A stretch of DNA of 64,000 nucleotides from CAWBKV01 sp041946675 (GCA_041946675.1 JBHGAU010000006.1:1-64000); one strand, 5' to 3'; positions 44,030-53,783 are shown, counted from the first letter of the stretch. Made by a program: numbers and translations. The notes: generated by a model from the letters alone, not told the origin.

Positions 44030-45583
44030 TCACTTCTTCCAGAAATCAGGCACAAGAAGCACAAGTGCAGGTATTATCTCAAGCCTCCCAATCCACATGC
44101 AGAAGAAGAGCACCATCTTGCTGAAATCCGGCAGGATATGGAAATCAATGAAGAGCTTGCCGAGGCCAGGCCCAATGTTGCCCAGCGATGTGGCTGATGC
44201 TGATGTGAGCTCTACCATATCCATCTGCACACCGGCAACGTAGCAGTTAGCCGCAAGCACCAACACAGCCACGGCAAATATCAGCACATACTGGTTGATA
44301 AACGAGAGGATTGAATGAACCACCTCCTCTTTTACTGCTGCTCCATTGTATTTTACCTGCACAACGGCCTTGGGGTGAAGTGCTCTGAACAGCTCCAGGT
44401 AGCCGTATTTCAGCATGAGCTGTATCCTGCTCACTTTAATCGCTCCACTTGTTGAGCCTGCACATGCACCGACGAACATGAGCACAAACAGAGAGAATTT
44501 AGCAGTCGTGGACCAGGCATCGAAATTCGCCGTGATGAACCCTGTTGTTGTCATTATCGAGACTACTTGAAAGGCCGCCAATCTGATCTTGTCCTGAAGC
44601 ACGCCTTCAAATCCTCCGAAGAGAACCAGCACCGCAGTTGCAAATATAGCTATAACTGAGTATGACTGGAACTCAGCGTCCCTTATCAGCGCGGTCTTGT
44701 CTCCTCGAATTACCCTATAGTGGAGAGCAAAATTTGCTCCTGAGAGGAACATGAATATGAGCACGATCCACTCGATTATTGGGCTCTTATAGGCTGCAAT
44801 ACTGTTTGCCTGCGGCGAAAATCCACCAGTCGCAAGCGTCGAGAATGTGTTACAGACTGCATCGTATAGCGGCATTTTAAATGCTACAAGCAGAATGATC
44901 TCGATAGCAGTTATCATCAAATAGACTGTCCAGAGGATCTTGGCAGTGTCCCTGACTCTGGGTGTGAGCACATCCTTTGTTGGCCCGGGAACCTCCGCCT
45001 TGTAGAGCTGACGTCCTGCCACCCCAAGGTGAGGGAGGATTGCAATGAACAGCAATATTATGCCCATGCCTCCGATCCACTGGGCAAAAGATCTCCAGAA
45101 TAGAAGGCCAAAATAGGTTTCAGAACCCGTATGCCTTGCTATGCCCTGAATATATGGGCTGGCTGCAAGTTCAATCGCTGAAGCTATGCTTTCTTTTGCA
45201 AGGGCTCCATTTATGATCCAATATCCTTGTGCATTTGAATCGGTTAATATCGTAGCTCCTGTAGTTGTAAAGGCAGACATGGATTCAAAAAGAGCATCAA
45301 TTATGCTTGTGCCGAGGAAGTAATAGGGCAATCCTCCAAAAAAGGCTACGCAGAGCCAGCCTATCGATACTACTGCAAAGCCCTCCTTGTTGCCTATTGT
45401 CCCAGCAGTTCCAATACGCTCGAGGATTATGCCTGTAAGCATGGTCAGCAGAGATGTGAGTCCAAAGGAGATGACTCCGCTGGTTTCACCATAAAGAGCG
45501 GCAACAAGGCCGGGAACAAGCAGGATTACCCCCATAAGCCTCATGATTGATCCCAGGATGCGAATAAATATCCTCGTCTTCAT
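44030..45583 (-). CDS. trkH: TrkH/KtrB-type potassium uptake channel
   Basis: Membrane subunit of a Trk potassium transporter, 517 residues. The protein contains four pore-loop repeats; selectivity-filter regions are seen in SAFTTTGATILTD, NTFSTLATGGFSP, SIMTTTGFITANF and SATSLGNIGPG. The regulatory TrkA protein is encoded just upstream on the same strand, about 130 bases away. Methanogens need high internal potassium. Confidence 0.9.
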   Translation of the reverse strand: MKTRIFIRILGSIMRLMGVILLVPGLVAALYGETSGVISFGLTSLLTMLTGIILERIGTAGTIGNKEGFAVVSIGWLCVAFFGGLPYYFLGTSIIDALFESMSAFTTTGATILTDSNAQGYWIINGALAKESIASAIELAASPYIQGIARHTGSETYFGLLFWRSFAQWIGGMGIILLFIAILPHLGVAGRQLYKAEVPGPTKDVLTPRVRDTAKILWTVYLMITAIEIILLVAFKMPLYDAVCNTFSTLATGGFSPQANSIAAYKSPIIEWIVLIFMFLSGANFALHYRVIRGDKTALIRDAEFQSYSVIAIFATAVLVLFGGFEGVLQDKIRLAAFQVVSIMTTTGFITANFDAWSTTAKFSLFVLMFVGACAGSTSGAIKVSRIQLMLKYGYLELFRALHPKAVVQVKYNGAAVKEEVVHSILSFINQYVLIFAVAVLVLAANCYVAGVQMDMVELTSASATSLGNIGPGLGKLFIDFHILPDFSKMVLFFCMWIGRLEIIPALVLLVPDFWKK

Positions 45584-45712
45584 TCTACCTTAGCCTCACT
45601 CAAGCCAGTAGCGTTAGCGAATCGTAAAACCTCTATAAATATTGATTGATATAGCTTGCCAAATTTAGTTGTCGCCAGGTTCAATTGGAGTATACAAAAG
45701 AAGGCAATAGCC

Positions 45713-47026
45713 TTAAGCTTTGAATAGCCGCTTTACATGCGAGATCTCATGGGGCATAGACATTATGAAGACTCTATCGCCTTTTTCAACTTTGAAACCG
45801 TTTTCAGGGATTATGATCTTATCCCTTCTCAGAACCATGCCTACAATCACATCTCGGGGGAGTTCCTTTGGTATGACCTTTCCAACGATCTTGGACTCAT
45901 CTTTGGCTATGAAATCAACAAGCTCAATTCGCCGGTCGCTTAAAGTTACCACTTCTTCTCCGCCGATTGCATGCTGAAGAACAACATCGGCAGTCACTTG
46001 TCCGGGGCTTATGGCCCTATCCACGCCGACGATCTCAAATAGCTTGATATAGGCATTTCTGTTAACCCTTGATAAGATCTTGGTTACGCCTAGCTGCTTC
46101 ACGAGCAGAGAGCATAATAAGTTCTTCTCATCAATGCCTGTGACTGCAAAGATCACGTCCATATCCCCTGCACCCTCTTTAGTCAGAAGTGAGATATCCG
46201 TGCCGTCCCCGGAGAGAATCATCGTGCCCGACAGCTTCTCCGCTATCTCCCTGCAGCGGTTTTCATTCAGCTCTATCAGCTTGATATTAAAGCCGGCTTT
46301 CTCAAGCCTGCTTGCTAGGTAAAAGCCGACCATTCCCCCGCCGACTATCATGACCCTATGGGCTCCTGATGCCTCATGAAGCATCGATCTCAAACTTGGC
46401 ATCGCTTTGGAATCACAGAGCAATAGAAGATGATCATTCGGCATAACCCAATAGCCTTTTTCAGGTATGAAGATATTTCCGGCCCTGTTTACAGCTATTA
46501 CCTTACAGTTGCCTGGAAGATTGATCTCTTCAATAGGCCCGATTATCGGCATCTTCTCTGTAACCTTAAACTCTATCAGCTCTATTTTTCCTTCAGCAAG
46601 CTCTCTGTTCATCAGCATTGATGGAAAATAGAGGGTTCTTGCAAGATCCTCAGCCAGCGCGAGCTCAGGGCAGACCATATAGCTTATCCCGATCTCCCTT
46701 CTGTCCTGCAGCGGCCGGTCAATGTACTCCGGATTGCTTACTCTGGCTATGGTTCGCTTCGCGCCTAAGTGGCTCGCTATGATGCAGGTGATGACATTCA
46801 CCTCATCATTGCCGGTCACTGCAAGGACTATGTCGGCTTTCTTTATGCCTGCATCTATGAGCAACCGTGCATTAGCTGCATTTCCCTGAAAGGTTTGCAC
46901 ATCTATATCCTGAAGCTTTTCACATGCACATGGGTCCTTATCGATAACTGTAACATCATGATCTTCATGAAGCTCGCTCGCAACGAGGAAACCCACCTCG
47001 CCGGCTCCTGTAATCAATATACGCAT
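45713..47026 (-). CDS. trkA: TrkA potassium channel regulatory subunit
   Basis: A 437-residue cytoplasmic protein with two RCK units. Each has an NAD-binding Rossmann motif (ILITGAGEVGFLVASEL at 3-19 and VMIVGGGMVGFYLASRL around 227) followed by a TrkA-C ligand-binding domain. It gates TrkH in response to nucleotides. ATG at 47026 is preferred over a GTG four codons upstream because the Rossmann strand then begins in the usual place. Confidence 0.9.
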   Translation of the reverse strand: MRILITGAGEVGFLVASELHEDHDVTVIDKDPCACEKLQDIDVQTFQGNAANARLLIDAGIKKADIVLAVTGNDEVNVITCIIASHLGAKRTIARVSNPEYIDRPLQDRREIGISYMVCPELALAEDLARTLYFPSMLMNRELAEGKIELIEFKVTEKMPIIGPIEEINLPGNCKVIAVNRAGNIFIPEKGYWVMPNDHLLLLCDSKAMPSLRSMLHEASGAHRVMIVGGGMVGFYLASRLEKAGFNIKLIELNENRCREIAEKLSGTMILSGDGTDISLLTKEGAGDMDVIFAVTGIDEKNLLCSLLVKQLGVTKILSRVNRNAYIKLFEIVGVDRAISPGQVTADVVLQHAIGGEEVVTLSDRRIELVDFIAKDESKIVGKVIPKELPRDVIVGMVLRRDKIIIPENGFKVEKGDRVFIMSMPHEISHVKRLFKA

Positions 47027-47073
47027 ATTATTTCCCACATAACCTATAAATGAATAATAAAATTATCGGTATC

Positions 47074-48243
47074 TTATTTTTCCAGACATTTGGCCGTAAA
47101 AGGCACTGGAAGAAGCTCGCCGGCTCTGGCAATCAGAGCATTGCCCTTTAGATTTGCCATGATCACTGCTATATCCTCTCCAAACTCAATTATGCTCTGC
47201 CTGCATATTCCACAGGGCGCTATAGGCTCAAGGGTATCGCCCATAATTGCAATTGCAATAAGCTCTCGTTCGCCTGATGAAACTGCCTTGGCAATTGCCG
47301 CGCGCTCCGCACATATATCCGCGCCTGAAGATGCGTTCTCGATATTGCATGCTGAATAAATTTTGCCGCTGCTGCCAAGGACTGCAGCTCCAACTTTGAA
47401 GCCTGAATAGGGAGCATATGCATCTTCCATAGCTCGTTTCGCACATTCTATCAGGTTATCGTATCCTCCAGTATAGGGATGCGGACAATTGCGAAGCGAG
47501 CCAATATACATGCACCCCTGCGGAGGCATTGTGGGAATCTCGCAGTTGGCGTTTTCATCGATCTTTACCGGCGCATTCCTTATGATAACGGCAGGAATTC
47601 CCTCATCTCCTTCGCCCATGATTATCTGGGCCGCTGACACAAGGTTGTCTGCTACTGCCTTTCTTGTGATTTGCAGCGGTCTTCCATAGAGGTCCGGCTG
47701 ACCTCTTGCATCCTCAACCGGCTCAATGCCTGAGCAGCCGAGCGCTACTCCGACGCATCCTAGGCGGAGAGGATGAGTCCTGCTATCCCCAACAATCACG
47801 CCGATCTTCTTTCCATCAGCTATCCTGCGCCTGATTTCAGCTGCAGATTTCTGAGAGTCTGCCGGAAAAAGGACCACATATCCGGCTGGAGCGTTAGAGT
47901 GATCTATCCCTGCATTCGGGTAGAGAAATCCCTTATTTAGCGTGAGCACAACGCCAGGTATCCCGCCGACGATTTCATCGGATTCTTGCAAGATAAGCTC
48001 CATCTCCCTGGGATCCTTGGAATATTTTGCTGCTAGGGAGATGGCTAGATTGCCAGGGGAAATATCATCAAGGTTTACAACCCTTCCTTCCCATGTGGCG
48101 ACTGTGCTCTCCGAAACAACAAGTATATCGCCATCCTTAAGGTCAAGGCCTGCCCGGCTCATGCCGGATTTTATGGCCTCAACAAAGTCGTCTCCTATTC
48201 CTATAAGATCAGTTTTTATTCCGATTACTTCCAATGGGCTCAC
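47074..48243 (-). CDS. F420 ligase (CofE)-cytidine deaminase fusion
   Basis: A 389-residue two-domain protein. Residues 1-245 are coenzyme F420-0:L-glutamate ligase (CofE), which adds glutamates to F420: GIKTDLIGIGDD, VVSESTVATWEGRVV, NAGIDHSNAPAGYVVL, GDSRTHPLRLGCVGVALGCSG. Residues about 262-389 are a cytidine deaminase: C311-A-E and C344-G-I-C347 are the zinc site, YAPYSGFKVGAAV the substrate loop. CofE fusions to other enzymes are known (FbiB with a nitroreductase-like domain), but joining to a deaminase is unusual. No frameshift joins them, so the fusion looks real. Confidence 0.88.
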   Translation of the reverse strand: MSPLEVIGIKTDLIGIGDDFVEAIKSGMSRAGLDLKDGDILVVSESTVATWEGRVVNLDDISPGNLAISLAAKYSKDPREMELILQESDEIVGGIPGVVLTLNKGFLYPNAGIDHSNAPAGYVVLFPADSQKSAAEIRRRIADGKKIGVIVGDSRTHPLRLGCVGVALGCSGIEPVEDARGQPDLYGRPLQITRKAVADNLVSAAQIIMGEGDEGIPAVIIRNAPVKIDENANCEIPTMPPQGCMYIGSLRNCPHPYTGGYDNLIECAKRAMEDAYAPYSGFKVGAAVLGSSGKIYSACNIENASSGADICAERAAIAKAVSSGERELIAIAIMGDTLEPIAPCGICRQSIIEFGEDIAVIMANLKGNALIARAGELLPVPFTAKCLEK

Positions 48244-48275
48244 CTAATTTCCGAGATCGTCTGTGGCATTCAAGA

Positions 48276-49508
48276 TTATTTATAACGTCCAGGACCATCT
48301 ATATTCCTAAGAGCATCATCAATAGCCTCTGCTACAGCAGGAAGACGGAAGGGCTGCTTCTCAAGGCTCTTCATAAGGCCTGAGAGCTGAGATATGGTGC
48401 CGAATACGAGGATTTCCTCCGGCCGGGGATCACAGCGCAACGCAAGCTTCGGTATTGCAGCATCTCCCCCTCGTGCAAGCATCTCCTGCTTAATTATTAT
48501 CGCTTCCATTGAGCTTAAGCCTTTCACTGATAGAGCCCTGAAAGCCCCTTTTCTGGAGAGCTGTCTCTCGCCTCGCTCGTCCACCTCTATGCGCCTCAAA
48601 TGCTCCACAAGCTCACTGCCACCAAGATTGCCCAAAACCTCAACATGGATTTCACCCGCTTCTGCGCTCGCGGGCATACCCCTTATGGCCTGCGCTATCC
48701 TTATAGTATCAAGGCTTGCGGATACGTCATGAGTCCGAACTATATGCGCCCCATTATAGACTGCAACTGCAGTTGCCCCAAGGGTTCCGCATAGCCGCTC
48801 CATAGGATCCGGCTGGCCCAATTTTGCGCCTATGAATGACTTTCTTGATATAGCTGCCATGACTGGCCTCATCAGAGCTCTCAGCCTTCTAAAGCCATCG
48901 AGTATCATCAGGTCGTGTTCAGGCATCTTATCCGGGATCCATCTTCCTACACCCGGATCGATGGTGATCTTCTCTATTGATACGCCTTCAGCTACAGCCA
49001 GCCTGATCCTCTCGCCGAGGATTTGAATGATCTGATCCAGCGTGAGTAAGTCTCCGGGTCTGTCCCGAGAAGCCATAATGACAGCCGAGCTGTCATGTTC
49101 CGCTATAGTCTTGGCCATCCGGCAGTCTTTGAGGCCTGAAACGTCATTTATGCAAGAAGCCCCGATTGAGAGTGATTCCTCGGCAATTTTTGCTCTCTGT
49201 GTATCTACTGAGACTGCGATCTCCAAATTATCGATAATCTGCTTGAGCGCAGGCATGAGCCGCTCCCTCTCCTGAGCGTCGTCTATAGCCGGAGATCCGG
49301 GTGCAGTAGAAACCGCGCCAAGGTCTATCAGATCTGCGCCTTCATCTGCAAAGGATCTTGCAAGCGCCAGGACTTCATCCGCAGCCGCTATAGATCCCTT
49401 ATAAAAAGACTCGCGGCTGAGATTGATCACAGCCATTATCCTGACAGGATATCTATCCCCAACCAGCACATCTCCAAGCAAGCCCTCAATCACTGCAGAA
49501 CGCCTCAT
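48276..49508 (-). CDS. Dihydropteroate synthase-related protein
   Basis: A 410-residue archaeal DHPS-like protein. Residues about 20-275 form the pterin-binding TIM barrel (MAVINLSRESFYKGS, DEGADLIDLGAVST, VSVDTQRAKIAEESL, INDVSGL). The last 130 residues are an extra domain seen in the methanogen version. In methanogens such proteins are candidates for the step joining a pterin to the arylamine in tetrahydromethanopterin synthesis; this is family-level knowledge, not certain for this gene. The start overlaps the ABC permease stop by ATGA. Confidence 0.8.
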   Translation of the reverse strand: MRRSAVIEGLLGDVLVGDRYPVRIMAVINLSRESFYKGSIAAADEVLALARSFADEGADLIDLGAVSTAPGSPAIDDAQERERLMPALKQIIDNLEIAVSVDTQRAKIAEESLSIGASCINDVSGLKDCRMAKTIAEHDSSAVIMASRDRPGDLLTLDQIIQILGERIRLAVAEGVSIEKITIDPGVGRWIPDKMPEHDLMILDGFRRLRALMRPVMAAISRKSFIGAKLGQPDPMERLCGTLGATAVAVYNGAHIVRTHDVSASLDTIRIAQAIRGMPASAEAGEIHVEVLGNLGGSELVEHLRRIEVDERGERQLSRKGAFRALSVKGLSSMEAIIIKQEMLARGGDAAIPKLALRCDPRPEEILVFGTISQLSGLMKSLEKQPFRLPAVAEAIDDALRNIDGPGRYK

Positions 49509-50299
49509 TCCGAGAGCCTGAGCATTATGCCTGTCCTCCTGGCTCTCTCTATTGATCTATCGAAGAGCATTAGCCCTAAAGCAAGATAAAGAGCCGAGAG
49601 CAAAATGCCTATAACTAAGTTGTGCGGGCCGTGGATATAAACCGACCTGTAGTACTCTAAGAAGTATGTCAAAGGTATAGCCTTCGCCACCGCCTGAAAA
49701 GCGGATGGCAATACCTCTATAGGATAGTATATTCCGCTCACGAGAAGTATCAGGCCGCTGAGGCTCCAGGCCGCTACATCGGCCTTCTGGCCGAATGTGA
49801 GAATGGAGATGCACACTGTCATTCCTATGACTGCAGCAACCGAGAAAACTCCTGCCAGAAATATGATTACAGGCAGTATGCCTCCTTCAAGGAAGTTGAA
49901 GCCGAACAGGTATCGGCTTACTATAACCAGGATCATAAAAACAACTGTCCCCCGGGCGATGCCGAAGATAAGAGCACCGAAGACCAGATGATAGCTCTTT
50001 ATCGGGGCTATGAAGGTATTCTTTATGCTCTTCGACCACATATCGAAGAGAAGAACATAGGCTACATCGATCTGGGCGACCTGCAATATGGTGAGAGCAA
50101 TCGCTCCCACGATCAGGAACGAGCCTGTAGATGTTCCAAGGTTCAGGAATCTGGTCAGAAGACCTATCGATAGAAGGCTGACCATCGGCCAGAAGAAAAG
50201 CTCGAAGAGGGTGAAGACGTTTCTCTTTGATATTATCCAGTTCTTATAGGCCGAAGCCAGGTATTTGTTAAGCCTACCCTGCCAGTTCAAGAAAAACAT
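49505..50299 (-). CDS. ABC-2 type exporter permease
   Basis: A 264-residue membrane protein with about six helices, the ABC-2 plan, including the conserved PLTYFLEYYRSVY near the C-terminus. It overlaps the ATPase gene upstream by 26 bases and the DHPS-like gene downstream by four, so all are co-translated. Together with the ATPase and the upstream COG1361 protein it forms an exporter of unknown substrate. Confidence 0.85.
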   Translation of the reverse strand: MFFLNWQGRLNKYLASAYKNWIISKRNVFTLFELFFWPMVSLLSIGLLTRFLNLGTSTGSFLIVGAIALTILQVAQIDVAYVLLFDMWSKSIKNTFIAPIKSYHLVFGALIFGIARGTVVFMILVIVSRYLFGFNFLEGGILPVIIFLAGVFSVAAVIGMTVCISILTFGQKADVAAWSLSGLILLVSGIYYPIEVLPSAFQAVAKAIPLTYFLEYYRSVYIHGPHNLVIGILLSALYLALGLMLFDRSIERARRTGIMLRLSE

Positions 50300-51206
50300 C
50301 CTCCAGATCGGGCTCTTTTATGCTTATATCCTTTATCCGTGCAGTTGAGAATAGCTTGATTATCCTGTCCAGGCTGTCAGCATTCTTATCCACAGTTATC
50401 TCCGCCATTCCAGGCGATGTCAATAGGTTCATGACTCCAGGAACCTCTTTCAGCGAGTCAACATCCACGAGACCATCATAGTTTATGACAACCCTCTCGC
50501 CTAGGCCCAGCTGGCCTTTGAGATTCTTCGGCGTGTCCAGGGCTACAATCTCCCCTTTCCGTAGGAAGGCGATTCTGTCACAGAGCATCTCAGCCTCAGG
50601 CATATAGTGTGTCGACATGACAACTGCTATCTCCTGCTCCTCATGGATCCTGCGTATAAGCTGCCTTGTCTTCGTGGCAATCTCGGGATCGAGACCGGTC
50701 GTCGGCTCATCCAGGAACAATAGCCTTGGGCTGTTCAGCATCGCCTTTGCGAGCGATAGCCTCTGTTTAAGGCCAGTGGACAGATCTTCGAAGGTCATAT
50801 CTCTATACCCGCCGAGCTCGAATGCATCTATAAGATCATCTACTTCTCTCGTAAGCTCAGTGCCGTACATTCCGTAGAGCATCGCATAATGTCTGAGGTT
50901 CTCCTTAACTGTCAGGCTCCATGGAAAGTTCGGCTTGGCGGTGCTTATGTTTATCTTTTTTCTCACCTCATCCATACTTCTCCGCGCATCAAGGCCAAGT
51001 ATCTTCAGCTTCCCCCGATCAGGGTATATCAGCGTTGAGAAGATCGATATGAGAGTTGTCTTTCCTGAGCCGTTTGGGCCGAGCAGTCCGAAGATCTCGT
51101 CTGAATCGATCTCAAGAGATATATCCTTGAGGACTATTGATCGAGGCCCAAAAAAGCTCTTGTAGCTTTTGCAGATGCCTTCTGCCACAACAGATTTGTC
51201 CGACAT
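50274..51206 (-). CDS. ABC exporter ATP-binding protein
   Basis: A 310-residue ATPase with Walker A GPNGSGKT (about 39-46), signature DLSTGLKQRLSLA (about 141-153), Walker B LLFLDEPTTGLDP, and a C-terminal extension of about 85 residues as in DrrA-type exporters. It is seven bases downstream of the COG1361-type gene and overlaps its permease. Paralogous to the ATPase at 834-1814. Confidence 0.92.
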   Translation of the reverse strand: MSDKSVVAEGICKSYKSFFGPRSIVLKDISLEIDSDEIFGLLGPNGSGKTTLISIFSTLIYPDRGKLKILGLDARRSMDEVRKKINISTAKPNFPWSLTVKENLRHYAMLYGMYGTELTREVDDLIDAFELGGYRDMTFEDLSTGLKQRLSLAKAMLNSPRLLFLDEPTTGLDPEIATKTRQLIRRIHEEQEIAVVMSTHYMPEAEMLCDRIAFLRKGEIVALDTPKNLKGQLGLGERVVINYDGLVDVDSLKEVPGVMNLLTSPGMAEITVDKNADSLDRIIKLFSTARIKDISIKEPDLEDVFLELAG

Positions 51207-51213
51207 AATTTAC

Positions 51214-52173
51214 CTATGAAAACCTGCGCCATTTCGACCTGTGCAGGCGCTTTCTTAATGAAACTCCGGCCGCCATAACTACTAACACTATTGATATTGC
51301 TATCAGGATATAAATCAGAGGATTGGACGGCACAACTACACTTGCAGGAACTTGTTGTAAGGAGGAGCCACCATCATAATTCAATTCGCACTGAAGGTTA
51401 TATTCATCTGAGCTCGCATTTTCGCCCACAGTAACAGCAAACTCTGCGACAGCAATCTGGCCCGGGGCTATATTTCCCAGATGAACGCTATCCTCAGATA
51501 TGATGTGGGTAGAGCCAAGAAGCCTTGCAGTGCAATTGCTAAAATTCTCATGCCCATAATTCTTTATCGCAGCCAAGATTGTCCCTTTTCCGCCCGGGTG
51601 CAAGACGGACTTCGCACCAACAACATCAAGGTCATCATGCCCCTGAACAAATACCCTAATTAATATAATACTGCTATCGGGCTGATATAAGGGCGTTACG
51701 TTGCCGTTGCTCACTGCCGCATCCACCTGATACTCATAATCCAGGGAGAGCGGAAGCTCATACCATCCATCGGCATCTTTCACTGAAATATTAAATTCCA
51801 TTCTTGCAACAGATCCAGACGGCAGCGATGCCACTATACAGGGCCCTGAAACGACATCGATGAGCCCATTGCCATGAAGCCTGGCGGTGATGTTCAAGGC
51901 ATCGATTGAGCGCATCTCCGCCCTCATCTCCTTCATGAGATCCTCATCGGATCCGTTCTTCTGCGTCGGTATCAGCTCATCCACTCTGCCGCTGTTTCCG
52001 AGAAAGATCACAAAAGCGGAGTTGTCTCCCGGATACAAAACCGGGTTGACTGCCGATGCCGAAAGCCTTGGCGCACCTATCGCCTTGTAATGATCATCTG
52101 CGAAGAACATCATATCCTCTGCAGAACAAACTGATACCAGGATTAATATGTAAAGGATTTTGAGATGGTTCAT
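51214..52173 (-). CDS. COG1361-type extracytoplasmic protein, C-terminal anchor
   Basis: A 319-residue surface protein: short signal peptide (1-18, ending VCSAE), two beta-sandwich regions (GAPRLSASAVNPVLYPGDNS; GAKSVLHPGGKGTILAAIKNYG), a membrane helix (about 286-306) and a basic tail. It is a paralogue of the protein at 8120-9196. Both lie directly next to an exporter, here ABC and there RND, so this family may be a general accessory of archaeal exporters. Three 11-bp repeats fill its leader. Confidence 0.75.
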   Translation of the reverse strand: MNHLKILYILILVSVCSAEDMMFFADDHYKAIGAPRLSASAVNPVLYPGDNSAFVIFLGNSGRVDELIPTQKNGSDEDLMKEMRAEMRSIDALNITARLHGNGLIDVVSGPCIVASLPSGSVARMEFNISVKDADGWYELPLSLDYEYQVDAAVSNGNVTPLYQPDSSIILIRVFVQGHDDLDVVGAKSVLHPGGKGTILAAIKNYGHENFSNCTARLLGSTHIISEDSVHLGNIAPGQIAVAEFAVTVGENASSDEYNLQCELNYDGGSSLQQVPASVVVPSNPLIYILIAISIVLVVMAAGVSLRKRLHRSKWRRFS

Positions 52174-52174
52174 C

Positions 52175-52207
52175 TTATACTCAACTTATACTCAACCTAT
52201 ACTCAAC
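52175..52207 (-). repeat. Three tandem 11-bp repeats in front of the COG1361 gene
   Basis: On the minus strand GTTGAGTATAG/A is repeated three times head to tail, ending one base from the ATG at 52173. Only one base differs between units. Each unit contains GAGTATA, resembling both a weak ribosome site and a TATA element. The unit length equals one helical turn. Confidence 0.7.
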
Positions 52208-52229
52208 TTTCTCCCCAACTCTCTTAAGC

Positions 52230-53033
52230 CTATCTGGAGAGAAATGTGCTTATGAAGAAAGCAATAGCTGAAGTAAGGATTATGGTCGCACCTGATGGCA
52301 CATTCAGTAGATAGGAAACAGCTAACCCACTGGTTACGAAGACTATTCCGAGAAGAACTGCTCCTGCCATTATTCCAGGCAGGCCCTTCATATGCTGTCT
52401 GCTTATAGCTCCGGGTATCGTAAGAAGCGCTATTAGAAGGATGATACCCACGATCTTTATCAAAACTACGATAGTGAAGGCAACCATACAGAGCAGAAGC
52501 AACCGCAGTCTCCGGATAGGAAGGCCGACAGCTTCGCCGTAAATAGGATCGAAGCTCAGGACCAGAAACTCTTTGTAAAGCGCTATTACTATAATAAGAA
52601 CAACTAAAGTAAGGGCGCATATTATTGCCACATCCTCCCTGGTCACTGCAAGAATATTTCCGAAAAGGTATCCAAAGAGATCTCTTCCATAGCCGCTGGA
52701 GAGACTTATGAACATTATCCCAAGGGCCATGCCTGTAGCAAGAAAAACGCCTATTGCTGTATCCTCGGAGACCTTGGATTTCGAGGAGACTATGCCAATG
52801 CCGATAGCAGTAGCGACAGCCGATATAACACCGAATGCCAGAGGATCATAGCCCAGGAAATAACCGAGCCCAATACCGCCGAAGGCTGCATGAGCTATGC
52901 CATCGCTTATGAATACTATCTTATTCAATACTATGTATATCCCTATTATCCCGCAGAGAAAGGCCGCGGCGACGCCCGCTGCGAGGGCATTTCGCATGAA
53001 CTCATACTTCAGAATATCTGCAAACTCAATCAT
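52230..53033 (-). CDS. znuB: Zinc/manganese ABC importer permease (ZnuB family)
   Basis: A 267-residue permease with seven to eight helices, ABC-3 family. Marks are NKIVFISDGIAHAAFGGIGLGY (in two parts) and KEFLVLSFDPIYGEAVGLP, the segment contacting the ATPase. It overlaps the ATPase gene by eight bases. Imports a divalent metal, zinc or manganese, delivered by the binding protein two genes upstream. Confidence 0.9.
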   Translation of the reverse strand: MIEFADILKYEFMRNALAAGVAAAFLCGIIGIYIVLNKIVFISDGIAHAAFGGIGLGYFLGYDPLAFGVISAVATAIGIGIVSSKSKVSEDTAIGVFLATGMALGIMFISLSSGYGRDLFGYLFGNILAVTREDVAIICALTLVVLIIVIALYKEFLVLSFDPIYGEAVGLPIRRLRLLLLCMVAFTIVVLIKIVGIILLIALLTIPGAISRQHMKGLPGIMAGAVLLGIVFVTSGLAVSYLLNVPSGATIILTSAIAFFISTFLSR

Positions 53034-53781
53034 GCTCCCTCAGCACCCTATGAGGCGCACCGTGAGCGATCATCTCAACGGGACAGCCATACGCCTGCTC
53101 GATATCATCAACCGTCAGCTCCTTTGATCCATGGTAGTATAGCCTCTGGTTCAGGCAGGCGATCTTGTTCACATACTTCGAGACTGCAGTGAGATCGTGC
53201 GATACAAGGACTATGGCGATGCCCATCTTTCTGTTCAACTTACATAAGAGCTCGTAGAACTCCGTCTGCTGTGCAGCATCGACGCCCGCCGTTGGCTCAT
53301 CCAATAAAAGCAACTTCGGCTCAGATACAAGAGATCTGGCCACGAAGACTCTTTGCTGCTGTCCTCCAGAGAGAGCTCCAATGCTACGGTCTGCGAGATC
53401 CTGCATATTCACCGCCGCCAGAGCTCGAAGCCCTGCTTCACGGTCCTCACGGCCATATCGCCGGAAGATTCCCACTTTGCCATACAGCCCCATAAGCACA
53501 ACCTCCAGGGCAGTTACAGGAAAGCTCGGGTCGAACAGGGTCTTCTGGGGCATATACCCCACGAATTTCCGTGCCTCTGCCGGCGGAAGGCCAAATATCC
53601 GGACTGTGCCTCGATCTGGTTCAATAAGGCCTAGCATTGCCTTGAGTAGGGTGGATTTGCCGCCGCCGTTGGGACCGATCAGGCCGAGGAAATCGCCTTC
53701 ATCAAGATCCAGGTTCACATCTTCAAGGACGGGATGGCTAACTCTGCATATCCAGAGACCTTTTATCGAAACTATCGCCAT
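53026..53781 (-). CDS. znuC: Zinc/manganese ABC importer ATPase (ZnuC family)
   Basis: A 251-residue ATPase: Walker A GPNGGGKST (about 37-45), signature LSGGQQQRVFVARSL, Walker B LLLLDEPTAGVD. The Q-loop VGYMPQK and lack of a C-terminal extension fit the metal importer group. Co-transcribed with the binding protein (two bases apart) and permease. Confidence 0.92.
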   Translation of the reverse strand: MAIVSIKGLWICRVSHPVLEDVNLDLDEGDFLGLIGPNGGGKSTLLKAMLGLIEPDRGTVRIFGLPPAEARKFVGYMPQKTLFDPSFPVTALEVVLMGLYGKVGIFRRYGREDREAGLRALAAVNMQDLADRSIGALSGGQQQRVFVARSLVSEPKLLLLDEPTAGVDAAQQTEFYELLCKLNRKMGIAIVLVSHDLTAVSKYVNKIACLNQRLYYHGSKELTVDDIEQAYGCPVEMIAHGAPHRVLREHD

Positions 53782-53783
53782 CG

